Counted from the first letter of the stretch, positions 1 to 14,523 are shown. The stretch is 64,000 nucleotides of DNA from Gordionus sp. m RMFG-2023 (GCF_954871325.1 NC_088776.1:43356569-43420568), one strand, 5' to 3'. The notes: generated by a model not told the origin, from the sequence alone. Numbers and translations are program-made.

Positions 1-1624
1 TACAGCTAACATAATATATAATAAAAATAATCAGAAACTTAAAAAATATTATTTATGCTTACTTAAAAAATGTTGTTCAGTGAAAATGTTTTAAAATGCT
101 TAACAAAAAATTCCCTGGTTATTCTAGTTACCTGCCTTGGCATTAAAACCGACACGACTCCAATTCAATTATCACATCATAGCTTCTGATGATGACATCT
201 AGCAGTATGATTCCCTGGTACTTCTCTTTTGTTTAGGCATACATGGCCTTGTCCAGGATCTCAAATTCAAATTTAATTTGAACCTTACCATGATATCTAC
301 GATGGCACTATTTATGGCTCACTAATTAGATTTATGGAAGCTTTAAATTTTATTGAAACTAATTCAAAATACATTAAGGCCTCTTCTTAAATGCAACAAA
401 GACTGAAATGGGTTTTCTTTCTGAGTAGGTAAAATGGTTGGCATCTACTTATTATCTTTTTATATCTTGTCACTCCTTTCTTCTTTTACCGCCCAAAAAT
501 GTTAATATCCAATAGTCCAATCTCTCCTAATGATAACTAGCTGGATCAGGCTCTTACAATACGAAACATATGGCAAAACGATGTTTCGACGATAACAACT
601 CACAAATATGTTTTACCCTTAATTCTAAAATTGATTCCATTTTATTCGCATCATTTCTTTTTGAAGACATTCTACTCTTTCAAAATAAGAAAAAAATAGA
701 TGGACATTAGTAGTTAAGAAGCCTAAGAGTTATCTAGATGATTCGACTGCACATTGTCCAACTCAAAATTCCTTAAATTATAACTTATCCAGATTAAATT
801 GTATGGAAATTCAGGATTATCAACAACGCCATTCACCAATAATTAAACTTTTTAGCTTATTCCTAAAAATACTAGAATCCCCAATAACATAGAACCTCAT
901 AATCCTTTATCAAATGGTGTCCCTAAGACCTGATCTGGACTCACAATTATTCCATGAACAACATCTCTCATTTTAAATTTTACTTACATTTCCATTAACC
1001 ACAAATATTAATAGCGACATAATTACTCAACAATTAGACACAAAAAATAATACAAAACCCTGAATAACTTCATTTTTACCCCAATAACCATATCCATCAG
1101 AGGAAAATATCGATCTAACCCTTTCTTTTTTTTAATTAAACTTTGGCTTATAAGATCTAAATTCAAACTTTGAATGCCAAACAAAAAATTTCATTTTTTA
1201 AGATAAAAAATATAAATGGAAATTTTTAAATATAATTATTGCTCCTTTTTAGAGACTCAATTATGTTTCCTTTAATGAGTACCCCCCCCCCCCTTTATAT
1301 TCAGTTTTTTATATTATTTTAGGTCAAAACTAGGGAAATTTTTATTTAAATTAAAATATAACTTTGAAATCATTTTATTTATTATATACCACAAATCTTC
1401 AATTTTGATTTATTTGTAAAATATAATATCCAATAAAGAAGTTCTCCATAGCTAGACACAGGTATTATTGGAAGTTTTCCTGCCGTGTTTTTGAAAATTT
1501 ATAAAGATTACCATGGCTACCCAAAGTTCTAGTTGCTCCATGATAATATAGTGTCTAGTAAAAAAAAATGTCATAACAATATTTGGAAAAATTAAAAAAT
1601 ATTTCCTTTATAGTAAATTTATAC
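1..1624. other. Gene-free AT-rich interval
   Basis: No coding signal, RNA gene or clear transposon was seen here. Stops are dense in all frames. The only local oddity is a run of about 11 C near 1282-1292 in otherwise A/T-dominated sequence. Confidence 0.5.
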
Positions 1625-1947
1625 CAGGGCTGAGGACCCAAACTCGAACCCTCGATATTTGGCTGAACCCGAACCCTTTTTTAGTGTTCAGGATCTAAAA
1701 AAATTTTTTTAAATAATATTATTTTTTAATTGTATTAAAGTATTATATTGTATATATTATAATTATCATGAGAAATTATTTTTATGGCAATACTAATTAA
1801 AATAAATTCTTTTATCTGTTATTTTGACTAATCTTTATAAGTCATTATTTTTCTGGTCTCCGAACCCTGAACAGTATTCAGAGATTCTTCACAGAATATA
1901 AACCCAAACCCTAATTCATCTTTGTAGAAGGAGCGTTCACAGCCCTG
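1625..1947. mobile_element. hAT-type MITE, 323 bp
   Basis: The ends are inverted: the left starts CAGGGCTGAGGACCC and the reverse complement of the right starts CAGGGCTGTGAACGC. The flanking 8-mers are ATTTATAC (1617-1624) and GTTTATAC (1948-1955), matching at 7 of 8, the duplication length expected of hAT transposases. Just inside both ends are repeated words such as CGAACCC and its variants, while the interior is almost pure A/T. There is no coding capacity, so this is a non-autonomous element mobilised by a hAT transposase elsewhere. Confidence 0.8.
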
Positions 1948-4900
1948 GTTTATACATAATTTAAAATTTATATTAAATATTAATATAGCTTAAATTAGAT
2001 TTAAAACAAATTTCAAATTAGATTCAATTTTAGGTTTTTTTTTCTTGCAAATAAATCGAAGCGCTGTAGAAGTAAAATGGAATAATTATAAAATATTACC
2101 GAAGGCCAAAGACAGAATCAAAAAAGAAGACCAGACTAGACTTAAGAATAAAAAAAAAATCTAAACTGAAAACTGCCTTTATCGTGGAATTTTATGTTGT
2201 CTATCCAAAATTAACTTTTTTCGAATTCTGCTTTTCAAAAATAAAAATAATGGAGTTCATATCGTAGTTATTTAATAATTATCTTGTATAAAAGATCAAA
2301 ACCTATTCTATTTAAGTGTTATACTTTATTTGAACAAAAAATATTAAATTTTAGAGATATTGAAGACCTGGGGCTAGCTTCCAGTAGTTCATATACATTT
2401 ACAGTAATTTGTTTTTTCCCCGAAGAATTATTTTCCTCTTAACAGTATTTATAATATAAACAGAAATTTCGTATCATTTTACAAAAATAAGAAATATGCA
2501 ATTTTTATAAGGAAAATTTAAAAAAAATTTATAGTCTTAGTCCTAATACATGGACAAAACCTTCCCCGTATATTGCTTCTCTTTTCCCGAAATTTTATTT
2601 TCAGAAAATTAATAATGCGTTCAAAGTATATTACATTTTATTTATAATTTTCTTATGTATTATTAAAAAGTAAGTAAGAGGAAACAAAAAGAGGTATTAA
2701 TTATTAAGAATTGTAAAGTTGTTTTGATTTTATTATAGTTCTTTTAGGGCTCCCATGATCCTTGGTCTTCTATACTACATATAATGTAATATTTTAAAAC
2801 ATATACTTATTGAGGCAAAATTTATTAGATTATTTTCGATTAATCATGAATAAAATTTTCTGCTATGGTATGATATATTATAATGATTTTATACAATTAG
2901 AACTATGTTTTTTAATTTTAAATTAATTTATTCTTTTTTTTACTAATTAATTAATTCTGCTTAAATTCAATTCAATAATAATAATGAATAGATATTATGA
3001 ATGAAGGTTATCCATTTTCACATGTAAAATTAGATTTAAATATTCTCTTCAGCTATTGTATATATACATTGTTTTTTGATTGTTGGGATAGGAAGGAACG
3101 AACGATATGAGAAAATTTGTTTGAAATGTGTTTTCAAATAAAACTATAAACTATTAATAAGGTTTAGTTATCATTCATACGCATCAAAATAAAACCAAAA
3201 TAAGTTAAAAGAGTAAATATGTAAAGACATAAAAATTTATACAAGTAAAATAAACAATATACTCATAAAATATTCAAAAAGACACTTAATCAATTTCTAG
3301 TATAATAAAAATTATATTTATTTTATCTACATTATACTTTTAATTATGTTTGTGTTTTATACCTGAAATAGAAATATATATTTATAATATAACTGCATTT
3401 TTAATTTATTAATTAAATTTGTTATTAGATATAGTTAATATATTTTTTTAAAATTTAATCAAATAAATTGATAAAACCATCTAGTTTTATTTTTTTCAAA
3501 AATATAATTTTGAATTTGAAGTCATAAATAAAATAATTATTCTTTTTTTAATATTAATCTGAAAAATCAATTGATTGAGCAATTGCATTTTATTATACAT
3601 TTTAAAACATAGGTTATGAGGTTTAGTAGATCTTACAGTATCCTCTATCCCCTCCAAGCCAATGATGGAGGAGTCTTCCTAAGGGGAATTCCATGATGAT
3701 TGTACCCCCCCCCCTCCCACATATGAGAGGAGTCCTGATTTCAACTTCCATTTTAATCGGCTCCATATTCAAGCCTGTAAAAAAAAGGGGGCAAAAAAAT
3801 CTGAGCTGCCAAAATTAGACTATTTTAAGGGTTACTAAATTTTACTTCTTATTGACACCTCAAAGAGAATTTTAGTTTTTAAATGTCATATTTTACCATA
3901 ATATGTTACATAAATATTACCTTTCTACGCTGCTTATACACAAATTCAATTTTAAAAATGATAAATTTGTTATTTTTTTTTAAAGCTAAGATAAATTAGG
4001 GGATTTCAAAGGACCACGGAATGATTTTTTACCCGGGTTTTCCAAAAGTCTTAGCACATTCCTAACCTTGAGCAAGGCGTTCTTACTTTCCTGTAAAAGG
4101 AGCATATATCCTTCCGGAAAATAATTCAGATCATTAAAAATTGTTATATAAATTTTATCAATCAACTTGATTCAAATTCTTAGTTTATGAAAATTGAAAT
4201 ACCGTTTAAATAAAAGATATGATCTATTACGAAGAATATATATATAAATATTGATTAAATATCAATAAATTATATCTATGAATTTTATTTTTTGAGCTTT
4301 TTCCTCATAGTTTAGTTTATAGATAAATACTATTATTTTTATATATACCTTTTGACTTTCTTAATCCAATCAAAATTTTAGTCTACTAAATCGACCAATT
4401 TAGTCGAATAATGCTAAATTTTTTATTTTTGGTAGAAATTTTTTCACAATTTAAAAAATATTAAATTTTATTTATTTATAGGAAACTGGACAGCATAAAT
4501 CTTTTATTTTAATATACAACGGATTCTGGAAAACAAATATAATTTTTTTTTTATATTCAAAATTTTTAGGAATAAAAAATCAAATATTATTTACAAAATC
4601 CATTTAATTAAAAACAAAAATAGGGTATATTAACGTATGCCACATTTAAGCAATCTACTAAATTGTTCGACTTAGTTTACTAATCAAATAATTTGGTCAC
4701 TCGGAGTCGATTTTTCGACTAAAATCTCAACTTGAGTCATGTTTTAGTCAAGGTAGTTGCAAAATATTAGCCAAAATACCTTTAAAACAATTTAAGAGAT
4801 AGTATATTTCACTAATGAGTTTTATAAACAATTATCATAAAGATATTTAATGCCATCTATTAACAAATTATTATATATTTCATGAAAACATTTCAAAAGT

Positions 4901-7900
4901 AATAATATTTTAACAATAATAAAACTCTTAATATTTTTATATCAAAAATAAATTTACAAAGCTAATTTTATTCAATGGCAAAAAATGACCATTTTATTGT
5001 TTATAAATAAATATGATAGTCATTGATAAATATATATACTTTTTTTTTCAACAATGTTTTTTTATGATTATTGGCTTAATTACATCTAAAAATCCTTTTT
5101 CATTGTTATTCTATTTATTGGAAGCCGAATTAATGGTCAAAAAAATTAATGAAATTATTTGATTCGAAATTAATTTCCAAATAAAAACAACTGTTAAATG
5201 AAATAGACATATCGGATAAATATATAGAAATTTGGACTTTTTTAATTTTGATTTTTAAGCATATGAATGATATTGAAGTAATGAAAATTGTACACGAATG
5301 TGTATAAAATTAGATAAAAAAATGTATCTCAGATTCCCGCATTTTGACAATTATAAATCTTTGAAAATTCCACAAAGAGCTTAAATATGACAAGAATATT
5401 CTGGCTCCTCTGTTGCTGTTATTTTACTTAACTCATTTGTCTTTCTATATTTTTGTATTGAATTAGCTTGTTTATTTGTATTTTTTAGGGTAAACAATAT
5501 AATTTTTTGTTACCACTTGTTTTTTTATCTTTAGTATTTTCACATTCTTTACTTTTGGCGCTGGGTCATTATATTTGGCTCATAATTTATTCATAAAATT
5601 CTATCATATTCATAATAAATAAGATTATTAAAACATACCTTTTGTTTTTAATTAACCAGTAAAATTCACGTTTAAATTTTGTGCAATAAATAGTGATAAA
5701 AAAATTTGAATGAATGAAATATTTACCCAAAAAATATAGCTCATTTAAAGAATAATCGTGTTTAAATATCAATTTGTTTATTCTTTAGGAGAGATTAATA
5801 ACATAACTAACCACACAATATAAAATTATAATAAAATTTTTTTTAATTAAATACCGCCGCTAAAAAATGAGTTTATCGCGCGCCCTTAGCCAGCTGACTG
5901 CACTAAAACCGATAATACTGGTAAAGTATCTATAATTTTTATAGTTTCAAATAATTAGGGTTTACACTTAAAGAAAGGAAATATACAATAAACGATGAAG
6001 GCGGAATAAATAAAATGATGAGATATTTTAACCTTGCATGAATTTTTTCTTGGTCATTAATTGAGGGAATTTATATGGAGTTTTGCATGTTAAAAAGAGT
6101 GGCTTAGAAGGACAGATCAGATATATCTTTTTAGTGAGTCCTTTATAAACCTTCGTTAAAGAAAGTTAATAGCGTAGCTTATCCTCTTTCATAGGAAATG
6201 CCATTTGCCATTGTATTAGTTTTTGTAAAGGTTAGGAGTGAGATTAACGACTCATTATATAAACAAATTATCGTTATTTTTCTGAGATACCATATTGTGG
6301 TAAAAGATATACTAAGCATTTGATGCTGTCGAATGACTAGCTAATAGTTACCATCTATAAATTAAATATGCTACAAGCATGTTTTTATTTTTGAACGCTC
6401 CTATAACTTTAATATATGAATAGGCTATGGGTTGTTGGATGTATTGGATCTAGTGTCGAAGATATGTGGCTAAAACAAATTTTATTTAACACGTTAGCCT
6501 CAATATGAAGGATAAGCTTTCATAGTTGAACAAAGGATGGATAACTTTTTTGGGGATAGCAATAAGTATATTAGTATTCATTGAATTAGAGTGTCCACAT
6601 TAAATTGGTACTATATTCATAAAAATATTGCTGAGGTTTTATTTCCTTAAGAAGTTGTATCATAATTATGTGATGACATATAGAAGATATACTATTTTTT
6701 AATTGTTGGCTTAAATATTTCTAGCCTCTGAAAGGTTCTATGACGAGAGTAATATATGAAGTAATCCACTCTATTGAGCGGTATTTTTTAAAGTTTTTTT
6801 AAAATGAGAATTATTATTTTTTTTCAACTCCTTAAAATAAAGTCATTTTAGAATGACTGTTATTTCTAACTGAGTTAGTGAATTGAAAATTGGATATCAG
6901 TGTTAAATTTATTTTGATCCGATTCTATTTTGTTCGCTGTGTAATTCTAGTCTAGTTAATCATTTAAATATATCAAGTTACTTTTAAAGCTGAGAATCAT
7001 GAGTCTATCTGACATTGTACTCATAAGTAGTGTAGACCCTATTGCCATTCGTTTTTTTGTGGGAATTAAGTTCTTTAATTATTATTTTTTATTCTTTATT
7101 CAAAACTTTATTATAACTATTCATCAATATTGTTGACATTCTATAATTTTATTCACACATAATTAACCAAATTTACATTATAATAGATAGGTATTTATCA
7201 AAAACTATTAAAGTATCTAAGGCTTTTATCCAAGGCTATTTTTAAAAATACCATTCTTCTTCTAACACAAATTATAAAATTTTTAACAAAATTGTGTGTT
7301 AAATTTTTGAAATTCTCTAAAAGGACGTTTCGTATATTTTTTATTCTTTAATTGAAGCAGGCTTATTTTTTCCATTTGTGTTTTTGAAATTTATGTTATG
7401 TCCAAAACTTGAAGAAAAATAGTAATTTTTTTTTCAAGTTTTAGAAATAACCTAAATGAAATAATTAACAAAAAAATATATGATTGCGAAATATCAATAA
7501 AACAAAGGAACAAACATAATTTTAACTGTCAATAGACTATATCCCTCCCTATAATTAGTGAGTTAGTAATGTGATTATCTTTTATAGATTCTGACAATAA
7601 AATCCCTCTGGGTAATCATGATTTTAAGGAGAATTGAGCGTGCATGCAGCCATTTTACCTAGGAGGGAGGAATTACATAGGATCAATATTTAAATTAGAG
7701 GGTATAATTAAAATGGGATAGGGGTAAATGAATGGAATGTTACCTTGGATCTGGATTTCATAAAGCCTGACAATTTTTACCTCATAAAATTTTTTGCCTC
7801 AAATCTATCCTCTAGTAAGCCTTCTCCCAGAAAAATTTTCCACATTCGATCTAATTTTTTTACTCCTTATGAATTACACAAATTACCGTTAAAACCCCAC

Positions 7901-9134
7901 ATAATTATTATAGATACAAGATAGATAGATGGTATCCATTTAATTACCACCTTAACACCGCATATATTATAACAATGGGATACTAAGAAGAGACTTTTGA
8001 GGATCTTGAGCACCGTAAAAGTTTTGGAGAGTCCCCTCAAAAATTATTTATAATAAAATTTTTAAACAATTTTTTTTAAATGTTGGTCTTTGAACATTCA
8101 TAGATTCTGAACACTCACTGAACCCCGATGGAAATTAAAATGTAATGCAAGATAAATAAAGCAATTGCATCATAAAAAATAAGACTATTCTTTGAGGATT
8201 AGCCTAACAAAAATAATTTATATTTCTCACTAAATATTTAAAAAATTATTATTATAACAAAAAGGACATATTGTAAAAATAAATATATATTTCAAAAGTA
8301 ATATGTTTTATCGTAATATAGCGTGATCACCAAGTAGGTAATTAATTGCAAAAATTAATAATACAATATAAATTGTATTACTAAACTAAAAAAAATACTC
8401 GCACCCTCCTCCTCCCTGAATATTTACACGATCTTCATTTTAATCCCTAAGACAATCCTATCCTGCATTGTCCACCCCATGATGGAAACCACGTAAAATA
8501 GGAAGGGTAATGGGTAGGAAGGGGAATATCATCATTGGCTTAAGTAGAGTAAAAGTATGTAAATATGTAAAAGCATTCTAGTATAATCTTTTATTTTAGT
8601 GGATTTTTTACTCTGAAGGAATGTGTTATTCTTATTGTCTGCAATATTTTGATTTATAAATTAATTATATTCCATCAGATATATTATCGCAGGGTTTTAA
8701 AAAAAGAATCTATTTAGGAGAAATACGAAATCAGAGTCCATCATTCCTATCAGATGAGATAGGGATGTGAATACATTTTTAATTAGATTAGTAAAAATAA
8801 AGGTTGATGTCAACGATGCCCTGCCCATAAATTATGCCTATTTGATGTCTCTAAGCAACTGTATTTAGTTGTTAATTTTTTCAGGAAACTTAAAAGGCAT
8901 ATTCTGTAACAGGATATAGAATCTCGACATAAGGATTCGAAATCCACAAGTTTTTTGAATCTATTACCAAACACGAAGACCTTGGCGTTGTCTAAATTCA
9001 AAATTATCGTGAAAGTTAAAAATATATAAATAAAAGTAGATAACCATATCGCATCCATTCATAGTTACAACTCGCGTATCAATGTATGTTAACTAGACCA
9101 TAACCTGATTGCAGTGAGTCTTTATAAAATACAA
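1948..9134. other. Long gene-free AT-rich interval
   Basis: No gene could be supported in these 7 kb. Short open frames (for example near 5587-5772) have no recognisable motif and the composition of the background. The stretch 4360-4760 has repeated GTCGACTAAA-like words in both orientations at its two ends and may be an old MITE, but no duplication was found. A run of 10 C occurs near 3704-3713. Confidence 0.45.
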
Positions 9135-9516
9135 CAGAGACGTATCGAAAATTTTGCTAAGGAGGGGGTCACTATTAGTTAGATTTTTCCACCATAATTT
9201 TTATTGGAGGTCTTTAGGCCTACTTATTGCATGCCTTTGGTTATGTTAAATTTTTATAAAAATAATTTTGGTTTTTAATTTCTTTTTTATATATAAATTC
9301 TTTTTTTAAAAAAAATTTCTATAACATTGTTATTTTAAAAAATTATTAAGTTTTTACTAATTTTTTTTTCAAATGATTGTTTACAATGATATATTGTATA
9401 CATATTTGAGGGAGATGGGGAGGGGATTTTTATTAGCTTAAAATGATATTTACAAGAAGAGATAAATTTCAGAAGACGAGGGAATTCCCCTTACCCCCAC
9501 CTATGGATACACCTAG
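9135..9516. mobile_element. hAT-type MITE, 382 bp
   Basis: The left end reads CAGAGACGTATCGAAAATTT, followed by a G-rich block. The reverse complement of the right end reads CTAGGTGTATCCATAGGTGG, also followed by G-rich sequence. Flanking 8-mers are AAATACAA (9127-9134) and GATTACAA (9517-9524), matching at 6 of 8. There is no open frame. The resemblance of both ends to CAGTGGCGTA-type hAT termini suggests a deleted relative of the ZMYM1-like hAT elements found later in the window. Confidence 0.6.
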
Positions 9517-9780
9517 GATTACAAAACATTTTGTATTTATCGCAAGAATTTGAAATGCTAAATAGTCACATTTTAGTTAGATCTGTTTCCTGGAAATTTT
9601 ATTCTGTTCCTGTAAATGAGGGGGGTTTCGAGTTTTAGTTTCGAATTTAATATACAGTTTAAATAAAATATTGAAAATTAAGCAAAATTTTATTTATATT
9701 TATTAGCAACAATATGTTTTTTCCGGCAATGGGTAATTTTTTAACCTTTAAATAATAGTGTTTTTAAATTTAAAAATGTG

Positions 9781-9961
9781 ATTTTACCGGAAATGTATTC
9801 CGTCATGTTTGAAATACATCCTCTATGAATTTCAGGCAATTTTTTTTGAAGGTAATATAATTTATAATAGTTTTCCATAGATTTTTTATATTAACGGCAA
9901 AATTGTCTATAATTCATAAAATAGGTATGCCACGCATACTGGAATATATTTCCGGTAAAAT
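9781..9961. mobile_element. Palindromic MITE, about 181 bp
   Basis: The left arm ATTTTACCGGAAATGTATTC and the reverse complement of the right arm (ATTTTACCGGAAATATATTC) match over about 24 bases with few differences. The arms enclose about 130 bp of AT-rich spacer that could form a hairpin. It has no coding capacity, and the superfamily is unknown because the target duplication is unclear. Confidence 0.6.
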
Positions 9962-11718
9962 AAGACTTTAGTTTTTAAAAAGGCGCTCGGAAATGATTTA
10001 AATTTGAAAAAATAACACATTATAGCTAACATGTATACTTGTTATGCAATCTTTTAAGAAATCTTTACCATTGTATATTTATGACAACTTAAATCTAAAA
10101 TAGTACATTCGAAATGAGACCAGGAACAAATTTTATATTCCCATTCTTCCATTGTGAATCAATAAAAAGCTACATATATATTATAGAATAAGTTAGAACT
10201 AGGTGTCATATAGAAAAAATTAAATTACATCTATTTGATCTAAATCATAACTTCTCTTTCTTATTTAAATTTATCATTAAAAATATTTTTTTCTCCTCAA
10301 ATCATTATATTTTACGTTTATTTTGGTTTTAGAAAAGACAACGCTTAAATAACATTTAATGCTTTTCATCAATTTGTAATTTTTTTGGAAAATATTTTTT
10401 AAACCTTTTATAAATAACTTAACCAACTTATTTTGATAAGAGGTTATTTCTTGCTTATTATTACATGTACGAGAAAAAAAGAAGTAATTTAATTGAAAAT
10501 TAATTTGATTCGATTTGCATAAATAATTGTTATTCTTACTTATGATAAGGGAAAAATTTTGATTTAATATAACAATATACAACTCTTATTGTTATTAATG
10601 ATAATATATTATATGGATACATCTATCTCTTTAACTATAAAAATTTACATCACTATTTTACATATTCACATTTAATATAATGTAATATCTATCAATATCA
10701 ATTTTGTCATTATTTTGTCAATTATCATTAATAATATTATAATATATATTAAAAGTCCATTCTACAATTCATTAATTTTTTTTGAATAGTGTTTAAATGT
10801 TTTTTTCTGTTGGAATCCTTAGTTATTAGATTATTAAAAACTAAATAAATTATACAACATATAAAATGAAAATACATTAACTATATACGACATCATCATT
10901 TAATAAATTGAATTTGTGATAAATATAGTAAAATAGTATAGAATATTATAATGATATATATAAAAAAACTTATTACACTCACACTTAATATAATAAAAAA
11001 AAAGAAGTATTATATATATTTCAATTTTGTATTTTTATTAATAGGATTGATATTTTAGTTTTTTTTTCCAAAATTTAAATTAACAGGAGTTTCCTTTACA
11101 GGTGAATTTCTTTTTATGACATATTACATCAAATTTATTATATGTAAAAGGCTTAACTATTATATCTCAAAATGAATAAAATGGCTAAAAAAAATCTTCA
11201 TTTTTTTATTTTATAAATATTATTTACAAATTTTCTCACTTTTTTTTGTAGAGGATATAAAAAAACGAAAATAAAGTATATATTATTTATTAATACATTT
11301 TATTTAAAGCTAGAGTAGAGTATATATTTTACTATAATAGATTTGATAATCTCATTTATTTTCAATGTGTTATAATAAAAGAGCTCATTAAATTATATTA
11401 AAAAAATATATAGAATAGATCTAATAAAAAAAAATAAGATTTAAACAAAATCATATTAGTAATACCGAGAAATAATACTATAGTTAAAATCTATAATAAA
11501 ATAAAAGTGTTTGTAAAAAAAAATTATATTGACAATTTAACACCTTAACTTGGAGGAGAATCAATTAGTCTCTCCTTTATGCGGAATATTAATCCTGTTG
11601 CAATTTAATTGGTAATCGATATTTTAATGCGAAAAAAAGAAATTAAGAAGTTTAAAAGCAAAACACATCTTTTTTTAAAATTCCTGCTTTCGATCTCTGA
11701 TATATCTCTGATTTTTCT
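9962..11718. other. Gene-free AT-rich interval
   Basis: Very A/T-rich sequence with dense stops. A 101-codon open frame on the minus strand at 10277-10582 has lysine/asparagine/tyrosine-rich composition and no recognisable motif, so I treat it as chance. Confidence 0.5.
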
Positions 11719-12120
11719 TAGAGATCTGCAAAGTTAGGCCCGACCCGGCCCGGCCGAACGGGCTTCGGGCCGGGCTCGGGTCTAATTCTATCTAAAATAA
11801 TCGGGTTCGGGCCTTATATTTTTAAAAAATTTCGGGCCGGGTCGGGTGGGATCTTGGAAATTTTATTAAATATATCTAAATTTATAAATTTTATATTGAA
11901 TTTTTTATGTAAAATAAAAATTTTTGATTTAATTTATTGAAACTAAACGCTATATAACATATGTCTTTTATTTTAAGTAATCATAAAAATTAATTTCTAT
12001 ATTTAAATAAATTCGGGCCTGGCCGGGTCGGTAAATTTTTTAAAAATAAATTTCGGGTTTGGGCCGGGCCGGCAAAACTTTTTTAAAAAAATTTTGGGCT
12101 AGGTTCGATGCAGATCACTA
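11719..12120. mobile_element. hAT-type MITE with CCCGG subterminal arrays
   Basis: The left end is TAGAGATCTGCAAAG and the reverse complement of the right end is TAGTGATCTGCATCG, typical hAT termini. The flanks ATTTTTCT and ATTCCTCT match at 6 of 8. Inside each end are repeated GGGCCGGG/CCCGACCC words that stand out sharply from the A/T interior. The element is 402 bp and non-coding. It shares this design with copies near 12470, 14524, 29894 and 38950. Confidence 0.7.
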
Positions 12121-12469
12121 ATTCCTCTCCAACAATTTTTTTAAAAATAAGTTTTAGAAGATATCGAAAAATATATAGTAATATTTCATTCATTTTCCTC
12201 AAGTAATTTGCTTACTATTAATGAAATAAGCTCAAAATTTTTTAATCGCGGTATCTAGTTTATGAAATGATCTTTTTTAAAATGGAAATGCAATCGCTAA
12301 ATATTTTATTTTAATATTCTTATGCTGGACAATTTTTTGTGACAAGTTTTATATTAGGTAGAATTTAATTACCTTGTTAGCAGATATCAAATGAGTTCCT
12401 TTATTCTAATGTAAGCAGTAAGACTCGAATAGCAAAAATGAGATGATCTCCCGACCTCCCCCCCCCGGG

Positions 12470-12591
12470 TCCAAATTTACTTTGGTCTTAGATAAGTCTA
12501 ATTTTTGAAAATAATTTTGGTTCGGGCTATGATAAAAAAAATTTAATTTCGGGTCGGGCCTAATGATATTTAAACCCAATGCAAATCACTA
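12470..12591. mobile_element. Right-end fragment of the same hAT MITE family
   Basis: Only one end is visible: GGGTCGGGCC words followed by the terminus TGCAAATCACTA, which corresponds to the right end of the 11719-12120 element. The left part is missing or too decayed. A C-run precedes it near 12460. Confidence 0.45.
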
Positions 12592-13271
12592 ATGAGAAAT
12601 ACCCCTTTTTTGTATTTAAATATTTTAAAAAAATTTCTATAGCTCAAATTGATATTTCAATCATTTATTCTAAGTTTAAATTTAAAATAATGATACAATG
12701 TTTACCTAAAATAAAAAAATCTCTTTTCCTTTGTCAGTGCAATTTCCTAAAAGATTAAAGATATTTAGGAAGAAAGGTTTTGGTTATGTAATAAATTATA
12801 TTTTAAAGTATAAATTTCAAATCGAATGAATTCTAATAATTTAATAATACTAATCGCTCTGTTTTTTTTTCATAGAAATAGGCATTTATAAAATTCTCAT
12901 TATTATCTAAAGATTGTTAGTCATGTTAAGAATATTTTAAATACCACTAAGGGGAGTTGCTAAAGTATCTAGATGCAAAATTCTTTACCTAGATATATTA
13001 TAAAAGTGACTGTAACTAGATACATTGTAAGAGGTATCTTATCTATTTATATTATAAGGACCCTTCTTCGTCTAATTTATATGAGTGTCTTAATACCCAT
13101 AGAATTTTTTTTATCAAATGAATAATTATGGCCATATTCCTAAATAATATTAATTTTCAATCTCATATCTGAAAACGAAGAGAATTCATATCTTTCAAAT
13201 TCGTGTTTTCTCTATTTCAAAAAACATTTAGAATAATAACTTTATTTTAATTATTTATTGTTTCAATATTG
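12592..13271. other. Gene-free interval
   Basis: No coding or structural signal was recognised; AT-rich spacer between two MITEs. Confidence 0.4.
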
Positions 13272-13831
13272 CAGGGACATTAACAGTTATGCGTAAAGAA
13301 TCTGATTTGGTTACGATTCAGGGGCAAAAAATTATAAATGTTTCAGTTCGGTTAGGGTTCATTTTCTTAAAATGATAAAGGTTCCTGTTAGGTTAAGATT
13401 TAAAAAAAATATATAAGTTTTTTCTTCAGGTTTTAATACATTAATTTATATTAAAAATTTTAATAAAAACAGAAAATCAAAAAAATGAATGATTTTATAG
13501 ATGATGTAAAATATACTAAATAAATATTTAAGATTTGTTAGTGCATATATGATTTGAACGTATAATTACATTTATAAATAAAATAAATAAGAAAAAATAT
13601 TAGATTCTCGGGAAAAAATGAAATAAAATAAATAAAAACTCTCCAGGGAAAAGTAAATTGTGTAGGTTATCAAATATTATGGTTTAAGTTATATTTTTAT
13701 ATATAACAACAGTTTTAAACCGGCTTAAAAATAAAGGTTCAGTTTACCCCTTTAGCGACTTGGCATAAGGGTTCGGTTATACTTGTAAATTATAAAGCTT
13801 CGTTCCGGCATAACGGTTTCGCTCGTCCCTG
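13272..13831. mobile_element. hAT-type MITE, 560 bp
   Basis: The left end CAGGGACATTAACAGTTATG faces the reverse complement of the right end, CAGGGACGAGCGAAACCGTT. Flanking 8-mers CAATATTG (13264-13271) and CAATGTTG (13832-13839) match at 7 of 8. Subterminal words GGTTCGGTTA/GGGTTCGG repeat on both sides. There is no open frame, so it is a non-autonomous hAT derivative. Confidence 0.75.
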
Positions 13832-14523
13832 CAATGTTGCCACGCTCTTTCCTCTCCCTGTTTCAATTTGACCATGATTTTTTTTAAACCGACCATATTG
13901 TTTTATTTAAAAACTTTTAATAAAACATAATTTGCATAAAAAATAAATACTACCTATTTTAACAATAATGACAGGGATACTATGTGTGATTATTTATTAT
14001 TTTATTTTAAAGACTTTCTTTACCATTTGCAAATGGTAATAGAAAAGTAGTAAAACTGAAAAGATTTTAAAATAAACATTTCATATGTCGCCTAACTAAA
14101 TTTTGTATAGAATATAATAAAGGAAGAGAGCAAAATTGCAATCTTTGAAAAAGTCCAGTATCGCATAGATTAAAATAATAAAATCTCTTCATTGTCCTGA
14201 AATTCAAATTTTGGCTTTAAGGCCTCATAAAGATTCAAATTTTTTGCAATTTTTGAAAATTAGAGGATAATTTAGAATTATAAGAATGATTAAATTATAA
14301 TATATCCATAAGAGATCCACTTTCATAATTTAGTTACTTGGAAGAAATTTTTTCTTAGGATTATAAAGAATCGGTAACAAATTTCAAATATTTGTTTAGT
14401 AATCAAAAATTAATCAGGGTTGGGCAGTATCGCGAATATATATTGTATTTAAAAAATAAAATATATTTTATATTTATTATCTTAAATTTTAATATATTGG
14501 TGTCCCACTATAAAGGATATCTA
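13832..14523. other. Gene-free interval
   Basis: AT-rich spacer without recognised features. Confidence 0.4.

Noticed and set aside
8810-9058. 82-codon minus-strand open frame with a hydrophobic start
   Set aside because: No family resemblance and no supporting signals; likely chance.
10277-10582. 101-codon minus-strand open frame
   Set aside because: Composition follows the A/T background and no motif or splice context supports it.
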